Counted from the stretch's first letter, positions 10,637 through 19,403 are shown. The stretch: 64,000 bases of DNA from Janthinobacterium sp. SUN073 (GCF_030397665.1 NZ_JAPUBT010000003.1:372001-436000), one strand, 5' to 3'. A program made the numbers and translations. Notes: generated from the letters alone by a model not told the origin.

Positions 10637-10927
10637 TCACGGCGCTGCCGAGCGGCCCACGTCCGTCACTTTTCTGTCGGCGCGAAAGATGGAGTAAATC
10701 ACCGCGCCGATGCGCTCATAGGGCACGTCCGGCTCCGTCCGCAAGGCAACGCTGGCAATGTTCTTCTCGGACAGGACGGCCAGCATCTCCTCCACCGTGT
10801 GGACGCGCTGGCCCGCCACGGTGATGTCTTCCTTGCCTACCATGACGACCGGTGGCGGCACGCTGGCGCAAGCCGTCAGGCACAGCAGCAATGCCGCCGC
10901 GCTCCACGCATTGACGATTTTGCACAT
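10637..10927 (-). CDS. Small lipoprotein with an ExbD/TolR-like periplasmic domain
   Basis: This 96-residue protein opens with a lipoprotein signal (AALLLCLTAC, lipid-attached Cys at residue 20). The remainder, ITVAGQRVHTVEEMLAVL followed by VALRTEPDVPYERIGAVI, resembles the C-terminal periplasmic domain of ExbD and TolR, which normally hangs from a transmembrane helix next to ExbB/TolQ. No ExbB/TolQ gene is nearby. The resemblance is my reading of the pattern, not a search result. Function is unknown. Confidence 0.65.
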   Translation of the reverse strand: MCKIVNAWSAAALLLCLTACASVPPPVVMVGKEDITVAGQRVHTVEEMLAVLSEKNIASVALRTEPDVPYERIGAVIYSIFRADRKVTDVGRSAAP

Positions 10928-11045
10928 GTTTTCCCCCTTTCCTGCAGCTTACAGGCGCCGGACTGGCGCCGCAACAGGCGCTGACTATGCCCGGCACGCC
11001 GCCCTGTGCGAAAATGCCCGCCTTCGCCATTGCCGGACTTTACTC

Positions 11046-12143
11046 ATGCCGCACGCTGCCATTGCTACCCTTTCCGCACGCGACGCGCGGCGCATCGCGC
11101 GCCATGCGCCGGCGGCCGACGCCGCCCGCTTTTTACATCCGGCCCAGCAGGCCTTGCTGCACCGGCGCGGCTGGCTGACCATGCTGGCGCCGCGCAGCGC
11201 AGGCGGCGCCGAATTGCCCCTGCCGCAAGTGGTGCGCCTGGAAGAAGCCGTGGCCGCCGTCGACGGCAGCATGGGCTGGGTGCTGACCCTGTGCGCGGGC
11301 GCGGGCTGGTTTGCGGGGTTCCTGGAACCTGAGCTGGCGCAGGCCATTATCGGCACGCCGCGCGTCTGCCTGGGTGGCAGCGGCGCGGCCACCGGGTATG
11401 CCGAGGAGGAAGGCGACGGTTACCGCATCACGGGCGGCTGGGACTACGCCAGCGGCGCGCCCATGGCGACCCACTTCACCCTGAACGCCCGGCTGCGGCG
11501 CGATGGCCAGCCCCTGCTCGATGCGCAAGGCCAGCCGCGCATCCGCGCCTTCCTCGTGCCCGCCGCGCTGGTTCAGCTGGTGCCCTCGTGGAACAGCCTG
11601 GGCATGCGCGCCAGCGCCTCGCACAGCTATCGCATCGATGGCCAGTGGCTCAGCAAGGAGCATGGGTTTACAATCAGTCCCGACACCGCGACGGCCAACG
11701 GCCCCCTGTACCGCTACCCTTTCTATTCGCTGGCCTACGTGACCCTGGCCGCCAACGTGGCCGGCATGGCCGCGCACTTCATGGAATTGGCCGAGGAATG
11801 CATGCACCGCCGCCGCCATGCGCGCGCCGGCCTGCCGCTGCTGGATGTGCCGGACGTGGCCGCCATGCTGCAGGGCAAGAAAGACGCATTTATCGCCGCG
11901 CGCGCGCGTTTTTACGCCGTGCTGGACGACAGCTGGGCAACGGTGGCAGGCGGCGCGGTGCTGGACGACAACGCCATGCAGGCCGTGCAAGCCGCTTCGC
12001 TGGCCCTGGTGGCCGCCTCGCGCTCAGCCGTCGATGGCTTGTATCCGTACTGCGGCCTGTACGCGGCCCGCGAAGACAGCACCATCAACCGCGTGTGGCG
12101 CGATTTCCATACGGCCAGCCAACATTCATTGCTGCTGCCCTGA
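11046..12143 (+). CDS. Acyl-CoA dehydrogenase-family flavoprotein
   Basis: The 365-residue protein starts at MPHAAIATLS. It contains an N-terminal helical region (LAPRSAGGAELPLPQVVRLEE, VDGSMGWVLTLCAGAGWF), a middle beta region (DYASGAPMATHFTLNARL) and a C-terminal helical domain ending FHTASQHSLLLP. The pattern is closer to the DszC/HpaA-type flavin monooxygenase branch than to fatty-acid dehydrogenases, because the catalytic base region is not obvious. It has no CoA ligase or ETF partner nearby, so the substrate is unknown. The HDOD gene follows after 89 bases. Confidence 0.75.
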   Translation: MPHAAIATLSARDARRIARHAPAADAARFLHPAQQALLHRRGWLTMLAPRSAGGAELPLPQVVRLEEAVAAVDGSMGWVLTLCAGAGWFAGFLEPELAQAIIGTPRVCLGGSGAATGYAEEEGDGYRITGGWDYASGAPMATHFTLNARLRRDGQPLLDAQGQPRIRAFLVPAALVQLVPSWNSLGMRASASHSYRIDGQWLSKEHGFTISPDTATANGPLYRYPFYSLAYVTLAANVAGMAAHFMELAEECMHRRRHARAGLPLLDVPDVAAMLQGKKDAFIAARARFYAVLDDSWATVAGGAVLDDNAMQAVQAASLALVAASRSAVDGLYPYCGLYAAREDSTINRVWRDFHTASQHSLLLP

Positions 12144-12232
12144 CAGGCGCATGGCTGAAAAGGCAGCCGGACGCCATGCAGGCCGGATTGCCTGATAATA
12201 TGGGGGCATTGCTACTTCCCGTTCCCCTATCC

Positions 12233-13066
12233 ATGCACGTCAACACGCTCAGCAGCCTGGCACAACTCCTGGCCAGCGCCGAAATGGAAACCCTGGCATT
12301 TCCCACCAGCATCAATACGGCCCTGCTGCTGCAAAAGGAACTGGCCAATCCCGATTGCCACTCGTCCGACATCAGCCGGTTGCTGCTGTGCGAACCGACC
12401 TTGTCGGCGCGCGCCGTGGCGCTGGCCAATTCGGCCCTGTTCGCGTCCGGCCAGACGCCCGCCATCACCAGCGTGCGCGCCGCCGTCGAGCGGCTGGGCC
12501 ACCGCAACCTGTATGCGCTGGCAACGGCGGCCGTCATCCGCCAGCTGAACGCAGGCATCCGCGACGAAGCCTTGCGCGCCCGCGCCACCCAGCTGTGGGC
12601 GCACACCGTGCACGTGGCGGCGCTGGCGCATGCGCTGGCAGGCGCCGTCACGCACACGGATGCCGACACGGCACTGTTCGCCGGCATCGTGCATGAAGTG
12701 GCCGGCTTTTACATGCTGGCCCAGGCCGACAAGACCCCGGGCCTGTACGCCCAGCTGGAAACGCAGATGGCGTCCACCCTGGAAGTGATCGGCCGCGCGC
12801 TGATGCGCCAGCTGGGTGTGCCGCTGCCCGTGGCCGATGCCGTCAACGCCTTGCCCGGCTCGACCATCATGCTGCCGCCCGAAGGCTTGCGCGACACCCT
12901 GCTGTTGGCCAAGGCGCTGGCGCCCGTGCCCTCGCCGCTGCCGCAGGCCAGCGTCACCGTCAGCGCGCCGCTGCAAGCCTACCTGGAGCATGATCCCGTG
13001 CTGCAGGTGCTGCGCACGCAGCCGTCGGCCGAAGCGAAGGGCCTGATCGAGGTACTGCTCAGCTGA
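12233..13066 (+). CDS. HDOD-domain signalling protein
   Basis: The 277-residue protein is almost entirely one HDOD domain: LAFPTSINTALLLQKELANP, then LLLCEPTLSARAVALANSALF, AITSVRAAVERLGHRNLYAL and LWAHTVHVAALAHAL. These domains descend from HD phosphohydrolases but lack the metal-binding His-Asp pair and usually act in regulation. I chose the ATG at 12233; an in-frame ATG at 12176 would add 19 residues. No output domain is fused. Its signalling partner is unknown. Confidence 0.85.
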   Translation: MHVNTLSSLAQLLASAEMETLAFPTSINTALLLQKELANPDCHSSDISRLLLCEPTLSARAVALANSALFASGQTPAITSVRAAVERLGHRNLYALATAAVIRQLNAGIRDEALRARATQLWAHTVHVAALAHALAGAVTHTDADTALFAGIVHEVAGFYMLAQADKTPGLYAQLETQMASTLEVIGRALMRQLGVPLPVADAVNALPGSTIMLPPEGLRDTLLLAKALAPVPSPLPQASVTVSAPLQAYLEHDPVLQVLRTQPSAEAKGLIEVLLS

Positions 13067-13122
13067 TAGCCGATCTGCTATCATGGCGCAGGCCGGGATG
13101 GACCCGGCCCGCTTTCATTGAT

Positions 13123-13590
13123 GTGCACTGGAAAACTGCCTTGACTATCTCCTTACGCATGCTCGGCCTGGCCGCAGCTCTGACCGTGGCGTGCAACGCC
13201 AACGCCGACAGCTTCGTTTCCTCGGCCTCCAGCGCCGGCTCCCAGTCGAGCGGCAGCATTTCCGATTCGCTCAACGGTTCGAGCAACAGCTCCTCGCGCG
13301 ACAACAAGGTGGCCAATGGCCCTTACCGCATCATCGACGTGGCCGCCCTGCCGGGCCGCGACGGCATGACGCGTCTGACCATGCAGGCTGACGCCACGGC
13401 AACGCCGCTGGTGCTGGACTTGCCGCAAGCGGCGCTCGACAAGCAGCAGCTGGCGCAGGGCGACGTGGTGCATGCGCAAAATCGCGCCTATGGCATCGAA
13501 TTCTCGCGCAACGACACGCGCGCCGCCTTCTTCCTGGTGCTGGCCGACGACTGGTATGGCGAAATGGCCACGCGTCCCGTCAGCCTTTGA
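13123..13590 (+). CDS. Exported hypothetical protein coupled to the DUF2145 gene
   Basis: The 155-residue protein has a signal peptide (ISLRMLGLAAALTVACNANA) followed by a long Ser/Gly-rich linker (residues ~30-60, nearly 50% Ser) and a compact domain ending MATRPVSL. The GTG at 13123 is used; TTG at 13141 or ATG at 13159 are alternatives. It overlaps the next gene by 4 bases (TTGA), so the two are coupled. I do not recognise the C-terminal domain; it probably acts with the DUF2145 protein in the periplasm. Confidence 0.7.
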   Translation: MHWKTALTISLRMLGLAAALTVACNANADSFVSSASSAGSQSSGSISDSLNGSSNSSSRDNKVANGPYRIIDVAALPGRDGMTRLTMQADATATPLVLDLPQAALDKQQLAQGDVVHAQNRAYGIEFSRNDTRAAFFLVLADDWYGEMATRPVSL

Positions 13591-14540
13591 TTTCAGGTGT
13601 AACCCTGCGCAAACTGGCGCGGCTGCTGGCCGGCTGCGCCGCGCTGGCCGTGGCCGGCGCCGCCCAGGCAGGTACTTCGCTCGCCTCGTCGCGCTTTTGC
13701 GACCGCGCGCAGGAACTCACGGCTACCGAGCAGGATCGCCTGTTGCGCTTTGCCGCAGTGGTGCGCGAGGAACTGGCCGCCAGCGAAGGCAGCGTGGCCC
13801 TGATCAGCCGCTCCGGCCTGGACCTGGCGCGCTTCGGCATCCGCTATTCGCATGCGGCGCTGGCCTGGCGCCACGACAATGACAATGGCTGGTCCGCACG
13901 CCAGCTGTACTACGCCTGCGACGAAGGCCGCCCGCGCATCTTCGACCAGGGCACGGCCGGTTTCGCCATGGGCACGGCAAATCCATCTCTTGGCTACATC
14001 TCTGTCGTGAAACTGCCGGCGGAAAGCGTGCCGCCCCTGCGCCGTGCCCTGCTCGACCCCGTGCGCGTGCAGCAATTGCTGGCGGGCCGCTACAGCGCCA
14101 ACGCCTACGCATTCAGCCTGAAATACCAGAATTGCAATCAGTGGGTGGTGGAATTGCTGGCCGCCGCCTGGGGCGAGCTGACCGAGGGCGGCGACTTGCG
14201 CGCGCGCGCCCAGGACTGGCTGCGCGCCGCGCCTTACAACCCCGCCGCCGTCGACGTGGGTGCGCGCTGGCTGATGCTGGGATCGATCTTCGTGCCCCTG
14301 GTGCACATGGACGACCACCCACCCGAGGCCATCGGCACGATGCAACTGGCAGTAAGCCTGCCGGCCAGCCTGGAAGCGTTCGCGCGCCAGCGCCTGCCCG
14401 CCAGCGAGCGCGTGGAAATCTGCCACGACGGCAGGCAGGTGGTGGTGCACCGGGGCTGGGAACCGGTCGCTGACGGCTGCGTGCCCGGCCCGAACGACCG
14501 CGTCATCGCCCTCGACGATACGCCGCACAACATTCCCTAA
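13587..14540 (+). CDS. DUF2145-family exported protein
   Basis: The 317-residue protein starts with a signal peptide (ARLLAGCAALAVAGAAQAG) and then FCDRAQELTATEQDRLLRFA, IRYSHAALAWRH and YQNCNQWVVELLAAAWG, the hallmark segments of DUF2145 proteins. The conserved Ser-His and Asn-Cys-Asn positions hint at a papain- or NlpC-like fold, which is inference. The start is a TTG overlapping the previous stop; no ATG lies nearby. It ends 4 bases into the convergent glycosyltransferase stop. Biological role is unknown. Confidence 0.8.
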   Translation: MISGVTLRKLARLLAGCAALAVAGAAQAGTSLASSRFCDRAQELTATEQDRLLRFAAVVREELAASEGSVALISRSGLDLARFGIRYSHAALAWRHDNDNGWSARQLYYACDEGRPRIFDQGTAGFAMGTANPSLGYISVVKLPAESVPPLRRALLDPVRVQQLLAGRYSANAYAFSLKYQNCNQWVVELLAAAWGELTEGGDLRARAQDWLRAAPYNPAAVDVGARWLMLGSIFVPLVHMDDHPPEAIGTMQLAVSLPASLEAFARQRLPASERVEICHDGRQVVVHRGWEPVADGCVPGPNDRVIALDDTPHNIP

Positions 14541-15826
14541 GCAGTCTGGGCGGCGAGCGCCGCTTCGACCTGATCGAGCGAGTGTGCTGGCTCCAATCCC
14601 TGCCCCATCCGGCGGGCCACCTCGCCGCACGCCAGCTGGACTTCGGGCGCGGCCAGCAGGCGCGCCAGCTGCCGTTGCATGCGCCCGGCCGACAAGCGCC
14701 TGGCCAGCAAGACATCGCCTACCCCGAGCCGTTTGATCCTCCAGCCATTGTCGAACTGGTCGTAGGCGAACGGCACGATCAGCTGCGGGATGCCCGCGCG
14801 GAAAGCGTCCGCGCTGGTGCCGATGCCGCCGTGGTGCACCACGGCCGCCACGCGCGGCAACAGCGCCGCGAACGGCGCGTGCGCTTGCCACATCACGCTG
14901 GGGGGCAAATGCTGCGGCACTTGCGCCGCATGGGGCGTCAGGAACAGGCCGCGCCGTCCCAGCCGCCGCAGCACTTCCAGGGCGATGCTGAAATAGCGCC
15001 GCGCGTGCTGGTGCCCGGTACCGGGCGTAAACACGATGGGCGGCTCGCCCTCGCCCAGAAAGCGTTCCAGCTCCGGCGGCAGCGCTACAGCGCCATGCGG
15101 GGCGGCGCCGGGGAAACCGGTTTGCACGAAATGCGGCGGCCAGTCCGCCTGCGGGGCGGCGAACCAGGCGGGAAACAGCCCCAGCGAGGCATCCGGCGCG
15201 GCCAGCATGTGCGCAAAAAAATGCGCTTCGGGCTTCAGCCCGTACTGCGCGCGCGCCCCGTTCAGGCCGGGCAGCAGCACCGGGTCGACCATGCCGCGGT
15301 GGAGCAGCCGCCACAGGGCCTGGCGCCAGGCCAGCGGCACCCAGGCGGGAATGCGCAGCGAGCCGGCCGCCAGGAAATCATGGCTGCTGCACAGGTTCGA
15401 TGGCGCCAGATAGGCCGCGACGATGCGCAGGTCCGGGCGTACTGACCGTGCCAGGGCGGCCATCGGCACGAGGAAGGGGTGGCACAGCACCACGCAATCT
15501 TCACCGTCTGGCAAGCCGTGCACCACGTCGCGCACGGCGCCCAGGTGCGGCACGAGGCCGCGCCACACCACACCCCAGCCCTTGCGCTCATCCCACAGGT
15601 CCGGGTTGCCCAGCATGGCCTGCCCCTCTGCCGCACTGCCGAAAGTGCGATACGCCAGCCCTGAGGCCAGCGCCGCCGCTTCCTGCCAGGCCGGCACCAG
15701 CAGCAGCACGCGCCGCCCCCGTTGCCGCAAGCCCTGCGCCAGCGCGATAAACGGTTGCATGTCGCCACCGGTGCCGTTGCTGGCAACGATGACGAGCGGC
15801 TCCGGCGGGTGGCTGTCGTCAGCCAT
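14537..15826 (-). CDS. GT1/UGT-type glycosyltransferase
   Basis: The 429-residue protein from MADDSHPPEP has the GT-B layout. The N-domain opens with VIVASNGTGGDMQPFIALAQGLRQRG. The C-domain carries PPIVFTPGTGHQHARRYF and the donor-binding PSPG-like segment AAVVHHGGIGTSADAFRAGIP followed by VPFAYDQFDNGWR. The family moves sugars from nucleotide donors onto lipids, sterols or natural products in the cytoplasm. An upstream in-frame start at 15862 would add 12 residues. No biosynthetic partner is adjacent, so the acceptor is unknown. Confidence 0.87.
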   Translation of the reverse strand: MADDSHPPEPLVIVASNGTGGDMQPFIALAQGLRQRGRRVLLLVPAWQEAAALASGLAYRTFGSAAEGQAMLGNPDLWDERKGWGVVWRGLVPHLGAVRDVVHGLPDGEDCVVLCHPFLVPMAALARSVRPDLRIVAAYLAPSNLCSSHDFLAAGSLRIPAWVPLAWRQALWRLLHRGMVDPVLLPGLNGARAQYGLKPEAHFFAHMLAAPDASLGLFPAWFAAPQADWPPHFVQTGFPGAAPHGAVALPPELERFLGEGEPPIVFTPGTGHQHARRYFSIALEVLRRLGRRGLFLTPHAAQVPQHLPPSVMWQAHAPFAALLPRVAAVVHHGGIGTSADAFRAGIPQLIVPFAYDQFDNGWRIKRLGVGDVLLARRLSAGRMQRQLARLLAAPEVQLACGEVARRMGQGLEPAHSLDQVEAALAAQTA

Positions 15827-15989
15827 GCCGCCCTCCGTGCCTGGCGATGGTGTACAGTGCAAAATCGGACAAGAACGTAGGGCGCATGGGAATCTTTCCT
15901 AGTGAAAACATCCAACGATGGTAAGCGATGAAGGTTGGCATTTCAATCAGTATCTGAGCGCCGCTTGACGCCATGGCTGCCTGCAATGG

Positions 15990-16439
15990 CTACACCGGCA
16001 GTTGCAACATCATGTCCCACTGGTCGATGCCGGGCCCGAAGCCATCCGGCGTCACCTTCACGGGCTCGAAGCCGAAGCATGCATAAAACTGCTGCGTATG
16101 CTGGCTGGTATTCATGGTGACCCTGGCCACCCGCGGCATGGCGCGGATGGCGTCCAGGCGCGCCTGCGTCAGCGCGCGGCCCAGTCCCTGGCCATGCACG
16201 TCCTGCGCCACCATGCCCCAGCACAGGCTGGCGACGCTGCCGCCCGCCTCGAGCGCATGGCCGCCGCAGGCGACGATGCGGCCGTCGCGCAGAATAACCA
16301 GGTAGGGATGCGTCGAAGTATCGAGCCAGGCGGCAAAGTCCGCGCGCTCGGACGGGTCGAAAAAGCGCGGCGTGTTGCCGTCGAAGAGGGCCAGGCAGGC
16401 GTCGCGGTCGCCGGCCGCGTAAGGACGTACTGTTTGCAT
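15990..16439 (-). CDS. GNAT-family N-acetyltransferase
   Basis: This 149-residue single GNAT domain has the acetyl-CoA-binding motif A as GMVAQDVHGQGLGRALTQARL (Q/R-x-x-G-x-G/A form) and a C-terminal QFYACFGFEPVKV, typical of motif B. It would acetylate a small amine or a protein N-terminus; no substrate can be inferred. It is a lone gene, 48 bases downstream of the convergently oriented neighbour's start region. Confidence 0.85.
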   Translation of the reverse strand: MQTVRPYAAGDRDACLALFDGNTPRFFDPSERADFAAWLDTSTHPYLVILRDGRIVACGGHALEAGGSVASLCWGMVAQDVHGQGLGRALTQARLDAIRAMPRVARVTMNTSQHTQQFYACFGFEPVKVTPDGFGPGIDQWDMMLQLPV

Positions 16440-16486
16440 TTTCTGTACTCAAAAGAACATGAACGCCGATTATAGGCGATGCGCAT

Positions 16487-17116
16487 TCATGCCAGTTGCT
16501 CCGAACTGACGACATGCACGCCCGGTGCGCCGGCCAGCGCCGCTTCCAGCAGGGCTTGCGCGATGCGCGGCGCCGGATTGATGCGCCAGCGCGCCGGCAG
16601 CGCGGGCCCCAGCACGCGCAGCAGGCGCAACGCGGCGCCCTCGCCCGCCCGCGCCACGTCGCGCTCGCCGCCGATCAGGCCCGGCCGCACGTAGGTGAGC
16701 GAGGCAAAACCCAGCTGCTCCAGGTCGCGTTCCAGCTCGCCCTTGACGCGATTGTAGAAGATGCGCGAAGCGGCGTTGGCGCCGGCGGCCGAATTGAGCG
16801 CATATGTGCGCGTGCCCGCCGCCAGTGCCAGGCGCGCCACGGCCAGCGGATAATCGTGGTCGACTCTCCGGAAGGCCTGCCGCGTGCCAGCCAGCTTCAT
16901 GGTCGTGCCCAGGGTGCAGATGACGGCGTCCGCCTGCCACCAGGGCGCGTCCGCTGGCAAGCGTTCGAAATCGACGAGGGGCGCATCGAGCTTGGGATGC
17001 GCCGGCGTAGGCTTGCGCACGGGCGCCACGATGGCAGTGACGCGCGCGTCGGCCAGGGCCAGCCGCAGCACTTCGCGGCCCACGAGGCCCGTGGCGCCTA
17101 TCAGTATCAGTTTCAT
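16487..17116 (-). CDS. NAD(P)-binding oxidoreductase, HTATIP2-like SDR
   Basis: I start at the ATG preceded by GGGGAGAAAGA, giving 209 residues. The extended Rossmann start KLILIGATGLVGREVLRLAL and the segments ADAVICTLGTTMKLAG, YALNSAAGANAASRIFYNRV and RPGLIGGERD place it in the atypical short-chain dehydrogenases related to YfcH/HTATIP2. The usual catalytic YxxxK is replaced by FYNRVKGE. Substrate and reaction are unknown. Confidence 0.82.
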   Translation of the reverse strand: MKLILIGATGLVGREVLRLALADARVTAIVAPVRKPTPAHPKLDAPLVDFERLPADAPWWQADAVICTLGTTMKLAGTRQAFRRVDHDYPLAVARLALAAGTRTYALNSAAGANAASRIFYNRVKGELERDLEQLGFASLTYVRPGLIGGERDVARAGEGAALRLLRVLGPALPARWRINPAPRIAQALLEAALAGAPGVHVVSSEQLA

Positions 17117-17174
17117 TCTTTCTCCCCGCATGCTGGACGCCACACGATACAGCATCGGGCGCCCAGGCCATGCA

Positions 17175-17558
17175 TCAGGCGCCCGCGTGCGTGTGATAGA
17201 TCTTGCTGACGATGCTCCACTCGCCTTGCACCTTGAGCAAATTGAAAAAGTCGGTGAAGCGGAAACCCGAGATATCGTCCGTATCGACGCGCGCGCTGGC
17301 GGCCGTGCCCACGATATCGACGCGCACGATGGCCGCCCTTGCCTGCGGCGATGGCCGGAAGGCGCTGTCGATAATTTCGAACAGGCCTTCGATGGGCCCG
17401 CCCGTCAGTTTATCGTCGCCATCGACGCCGAAAATGGTGGCCTGGCTGCTGAAAGCCGGGCGCATGATGCTGCTGTCGGCCTGTGCCCCGCCCACATTGT
17501 ATTGATTCAGCACGGCGACGATGGCCTGGTAATCCTGCACATAAGTGGTGTTGTTCAT
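17175..17558 (-). CDS. NTF2-like (SnoaL-type) protein
   Basis: The 127-residue protein has the single alpha+beta cone of the NTF2 superfamily: YQAIVAVLNQYNVGGAQADS, FSSQATIFGVDG, then ARVDTDDISGFRFTDFFNLL and GEWSIVSKIYHTH. It resembles putative lumazine-binding/SnoaL proteins. Its ATG overlaps the nemA-like stop (ATGA), so it is co-translated with the old-yellow-enzyme gene and controlled by the same operator, suggesting a role in electrophile metabolism (inference). Confidence 0.82.
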   Translation of the reverse strand: MNNTTYVQDYQAIVAVLNQYNVGGAQADSSIMRPAFSSQATIFGVDGDDKLTGGPIEGLFEIIDSAFRPSPQARAAIVRVDIVGTAASARVDTDDISGFRFTDFFNLLKVQGEWSIVSKIYHTHAGA

Positions 17559-18685
17559 GTTGCGCTCCTTGGGTGAGTGAAAAAGAATTCAGAACTGGCT
17601 GGCCAGTCGGTGTAGCCGCTGGCGCCACCGCCGTAATACGCCTCGCGCGGCGCCACGGTCAGCGCCACGCCATGGCGCAGGCGCGCCACGAGGTCCGGGT
17701 TGGCGATGAAGGGACGGCCAAACGCCACCGCATCGACCTTGCCTTGCGCGCGGCGCGCCTGTGCCAGCGGCAAGTCGTAATGGTTGTTGCCGATGTACGA
17801 GCCGTTGAACAGTGCCCGCAGCGCGTCGAGGTCAACGCCATCGGGCACATCGCGCGAGGTGGCCGTAGCGCCCTCGACGAAGTGCAGATAGGCCAGTCCA
17901 TGGCGATTCAACTGTTCGATCAGGTAGCCATAGGTGGCCATCACGTCGCTGTCGACGGGCGTGTTGCCCGCATCGGGCGTGACGGGAGACAATCGGATGC
18001 CGACCCGCGACGCGCCCCAGACGGTCACCACGGCTTCGGTCACCTCCAGGGTCAGCCGCGCGCGGTTTTCGATGCTGCCGCCATACGCGTCCGTGCGCCG
18101 GTTGGTCGAATCGCGCAGAAACTGGTCGAGCAGGTAGCTGTTGGCCGAATGCACTTCGACGCCATCGAAACCGGCGCGCAGCGCGCATTCGGCCGCATGC
18201 ACATACTGCGCGACGATGCCGGCGATTTCCCGCGTTTCCAGCGCGCGCGGCATGGACACGGGGTGCATGCCGCTGGCGGTGTAGGTGCTGCCCTCGGCCC
18301 GGATGGCGGACGGTGCGACGGGCGCGGCGCCGTCGGGCTGCAGGCTGGCATGCGAAAACCGTCCCACATGCCACAGCTGGCAAACGATCTTGCCGCCGGC
18401 CACATGCACGGCATCGGTGACCCGCTTCCAGCCAGCCACCTGCTCGTCCGACCAGATGCCGGGCGTCATGGCGTAGCCACGCCCCTGAGGTGAGATATTC
18501 GTCGCTTCGCTGATGATCAGGCCGGCGCCTGCGCGCTGGGCGTAATACTCGGCGTGCAAGGCATGCGGCACGCCATCGTCGCCCATGCGGCTGCGCGTGA
18601 GCGGCGCCATGACGATGCGGTTGACCAGGGCCAGCGCACCCAGATTGACGGGAGAGAACAAATCGCTTTCATGCTGTTCGGTCAT
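17555..18685 (-). CDS. nemA: Old yellow enzyme, N-ethylmaleimide reductase (NemA) type
   Basis: This 376-residue TIM-barrel flavoprotein begins LFSPVNLGALALVNRIVMAPLTRSR. It carries IVCQLWHVGRFSH, the substrate-binding His/Asn in VEVHSANSYLLDQFL, and YGGSIENRARLTLEV, then VDAVAFGRPFIANPDLV near the C-terminus. NemA-type enzymes use NADPH and FMN to reduce activated alkenes, nitro compounds and maleimides. The start at 18685 follows a 16-bp operator shared with the adjacent nemR-like gene. It is coupled to an NTF2-like gene. Confidence 0.9.
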   Translation of the reverse strand: MTEQHESDLFSPVNLGALALVNRIVMAPLTRSRMGDDGVPHALHAEYYAQRAGAGLIISEATNISPQGRGYAMTPGIWSDEQVAGWKRVTDAVHVAGGKIVCQLWHVGRFSHASLQPDGAAPVAPSAIRAEGSTYTASGMHPVSMPRALETREIAGIVAQYVHAAECALRAGFDGVEVHSANSYLLDQFLRDSTNRRTDAYGGSIENRARLTLEVTEAVVTVWGASRVGIRLSPVTPDAGNTPVDSDVMATYGYLIEQLNRHGLAYLHFVEGATATSRDVPDGVDLDALRALFNGSYIGNNHYDLPLAQARRAQGKVDAVAFGRPFIANPDLVARLRHGVALTVAPREAYYGGGASGYTDWPASSEFFFTHPRSAT

Positions 18686-18725
18686 CGTATTGCTTTCATA
18701 TTCTGTGAGAGAAACCCGAAAATAA

Positions 18726-18741
18726 CTGACCGGTCGTCTAG
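18726..18741. promoter_or_regulatory. NemR-type operator in the nemA promoter
   Basis: CTGACCGGTCGTCTAG contains the palindromic core GACCGGTC and is identical, in the same orientation, to 19367-19382 upstream of the TetR gene. It lies 41-56 bases before the nemA start codon. Confidence 0.75.
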
Positions 18742-18760
18742 TTTGCAAGTAAAAAAACGG

Positions 18761-19345
18761 CTACGACAGCAGCCGTTGCGTGGTCGACATGGCCGCATCG
18801 AACGGCCCGCAGCTCCTGGCGACTTTGACCATCAGGGAAGCGCCCAGCCACAACTGGTAAAGGGATTCGGCCAGCACGCGCGCCGATGTCGCCGCCGCCA
18901 CGGAACCGTCGAGATGGCCCGCTTCCACGCACTGCGTCAGGCGGTCCAGAATGGCGCCCGTGCCTTGCTGCAACACGGCGCCCATGTCCACGGACAAGTC
19001 GCACACTTCGGCGCCCAGCTTGACCACCAGGCACTTGCCTTCCGGCGCGCTGCTGGCCTGCGTCGCGCTCCAGTAATCAAAATAGGCCAGCAGGCGCTCG
19101 CGGGCATTGCCAGGCCCCGTCAGCAAGGCGTCGACCGTTTGCAGATAGGTGGTGAAATAGTCATCGAGCAAAGCTTGGCCAAACTCTTCCTTCGACTTGA
19201 AATAATAGTAAAAGGAACCTTTCGGCACGCCAGCCGCCGCCACCAGTTCCGCCAGGCCCACGGCCGTATAGCCCTTCTCGGCCATCAGGGCCTTGGCGAT
19301 ATCGATCAGGTGCTGGCGCATGTCAGCGGAGGATTTTTTGCTCAT
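18761..19345 (-). CDS. nemR: TetR-family regulator, NemR type
   Basis: The 194-residue protein has a TetR N-terminal helix-turn-helix (LAELVAAAGVPKGSFYYYFKSKEEFG) and a C-terminal domain very like E. coli NemR: GKCLVVKLGAEVCDLSVDMG and LYQLWLGASLMVKVARS. The Cys at residue ~105 matches the electrophile/hypochlorite-sensing Cys106 of NemR. By analogy it represses nemA until that Cys is modified. It carries its own copy of the operator and so is probably autoregulated. Confidence 0.88.
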   Translation of the reverse strand: MSKKSSADMRQHLIDIAKALMAEKGYTAVGLAELVAAAGVPKGSFYYYFKSKEEFGQALLDDYFTTYLQTVDALLTGPGNARERLLAYFDYWSATQASSAPEGKCLVVKLGAEVCDLSVDMGAVLQQGTGAILDRLTQCVEAGHLDGSVAAATSARVLAESLYQLWLGASLMVKVARSCGPFDAAMSTTQRLLS

Positions 19346-19366
19346 GCGACCAGTATAACAAAAAAT

Positions 19367-19382
19367 CTGACCGGTCGTCTAG
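19367..19382. promoter_or_regulatory. NemR-type operator in the nemR promoter
   Basis: Exact copy of the 16-bp CTGACCGGTCGTCTAG at 18726-18741, placed 22 bases upstream of the nemR start codon. This supports autoregulation. Confidence 0.75.
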
Positions 19383-19403
19383 CAAACCATCTTCCCTGTG
19401 ACA

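Noticed and set aside
13085..13110. GGCCGGG/CCCGGCC hairpin as a terminator after the HDOD gene
   Set aside because: The stem is present but no T-run follows, so it may be a structure of the next gene's leader instead.
13593..15314. A 573-codon minus-strand frame spanning DUF2145 and glycosyltransferase genes
   Set aside because: It covers parts of two genes in wrong frames and is Ala/Arg-rich.
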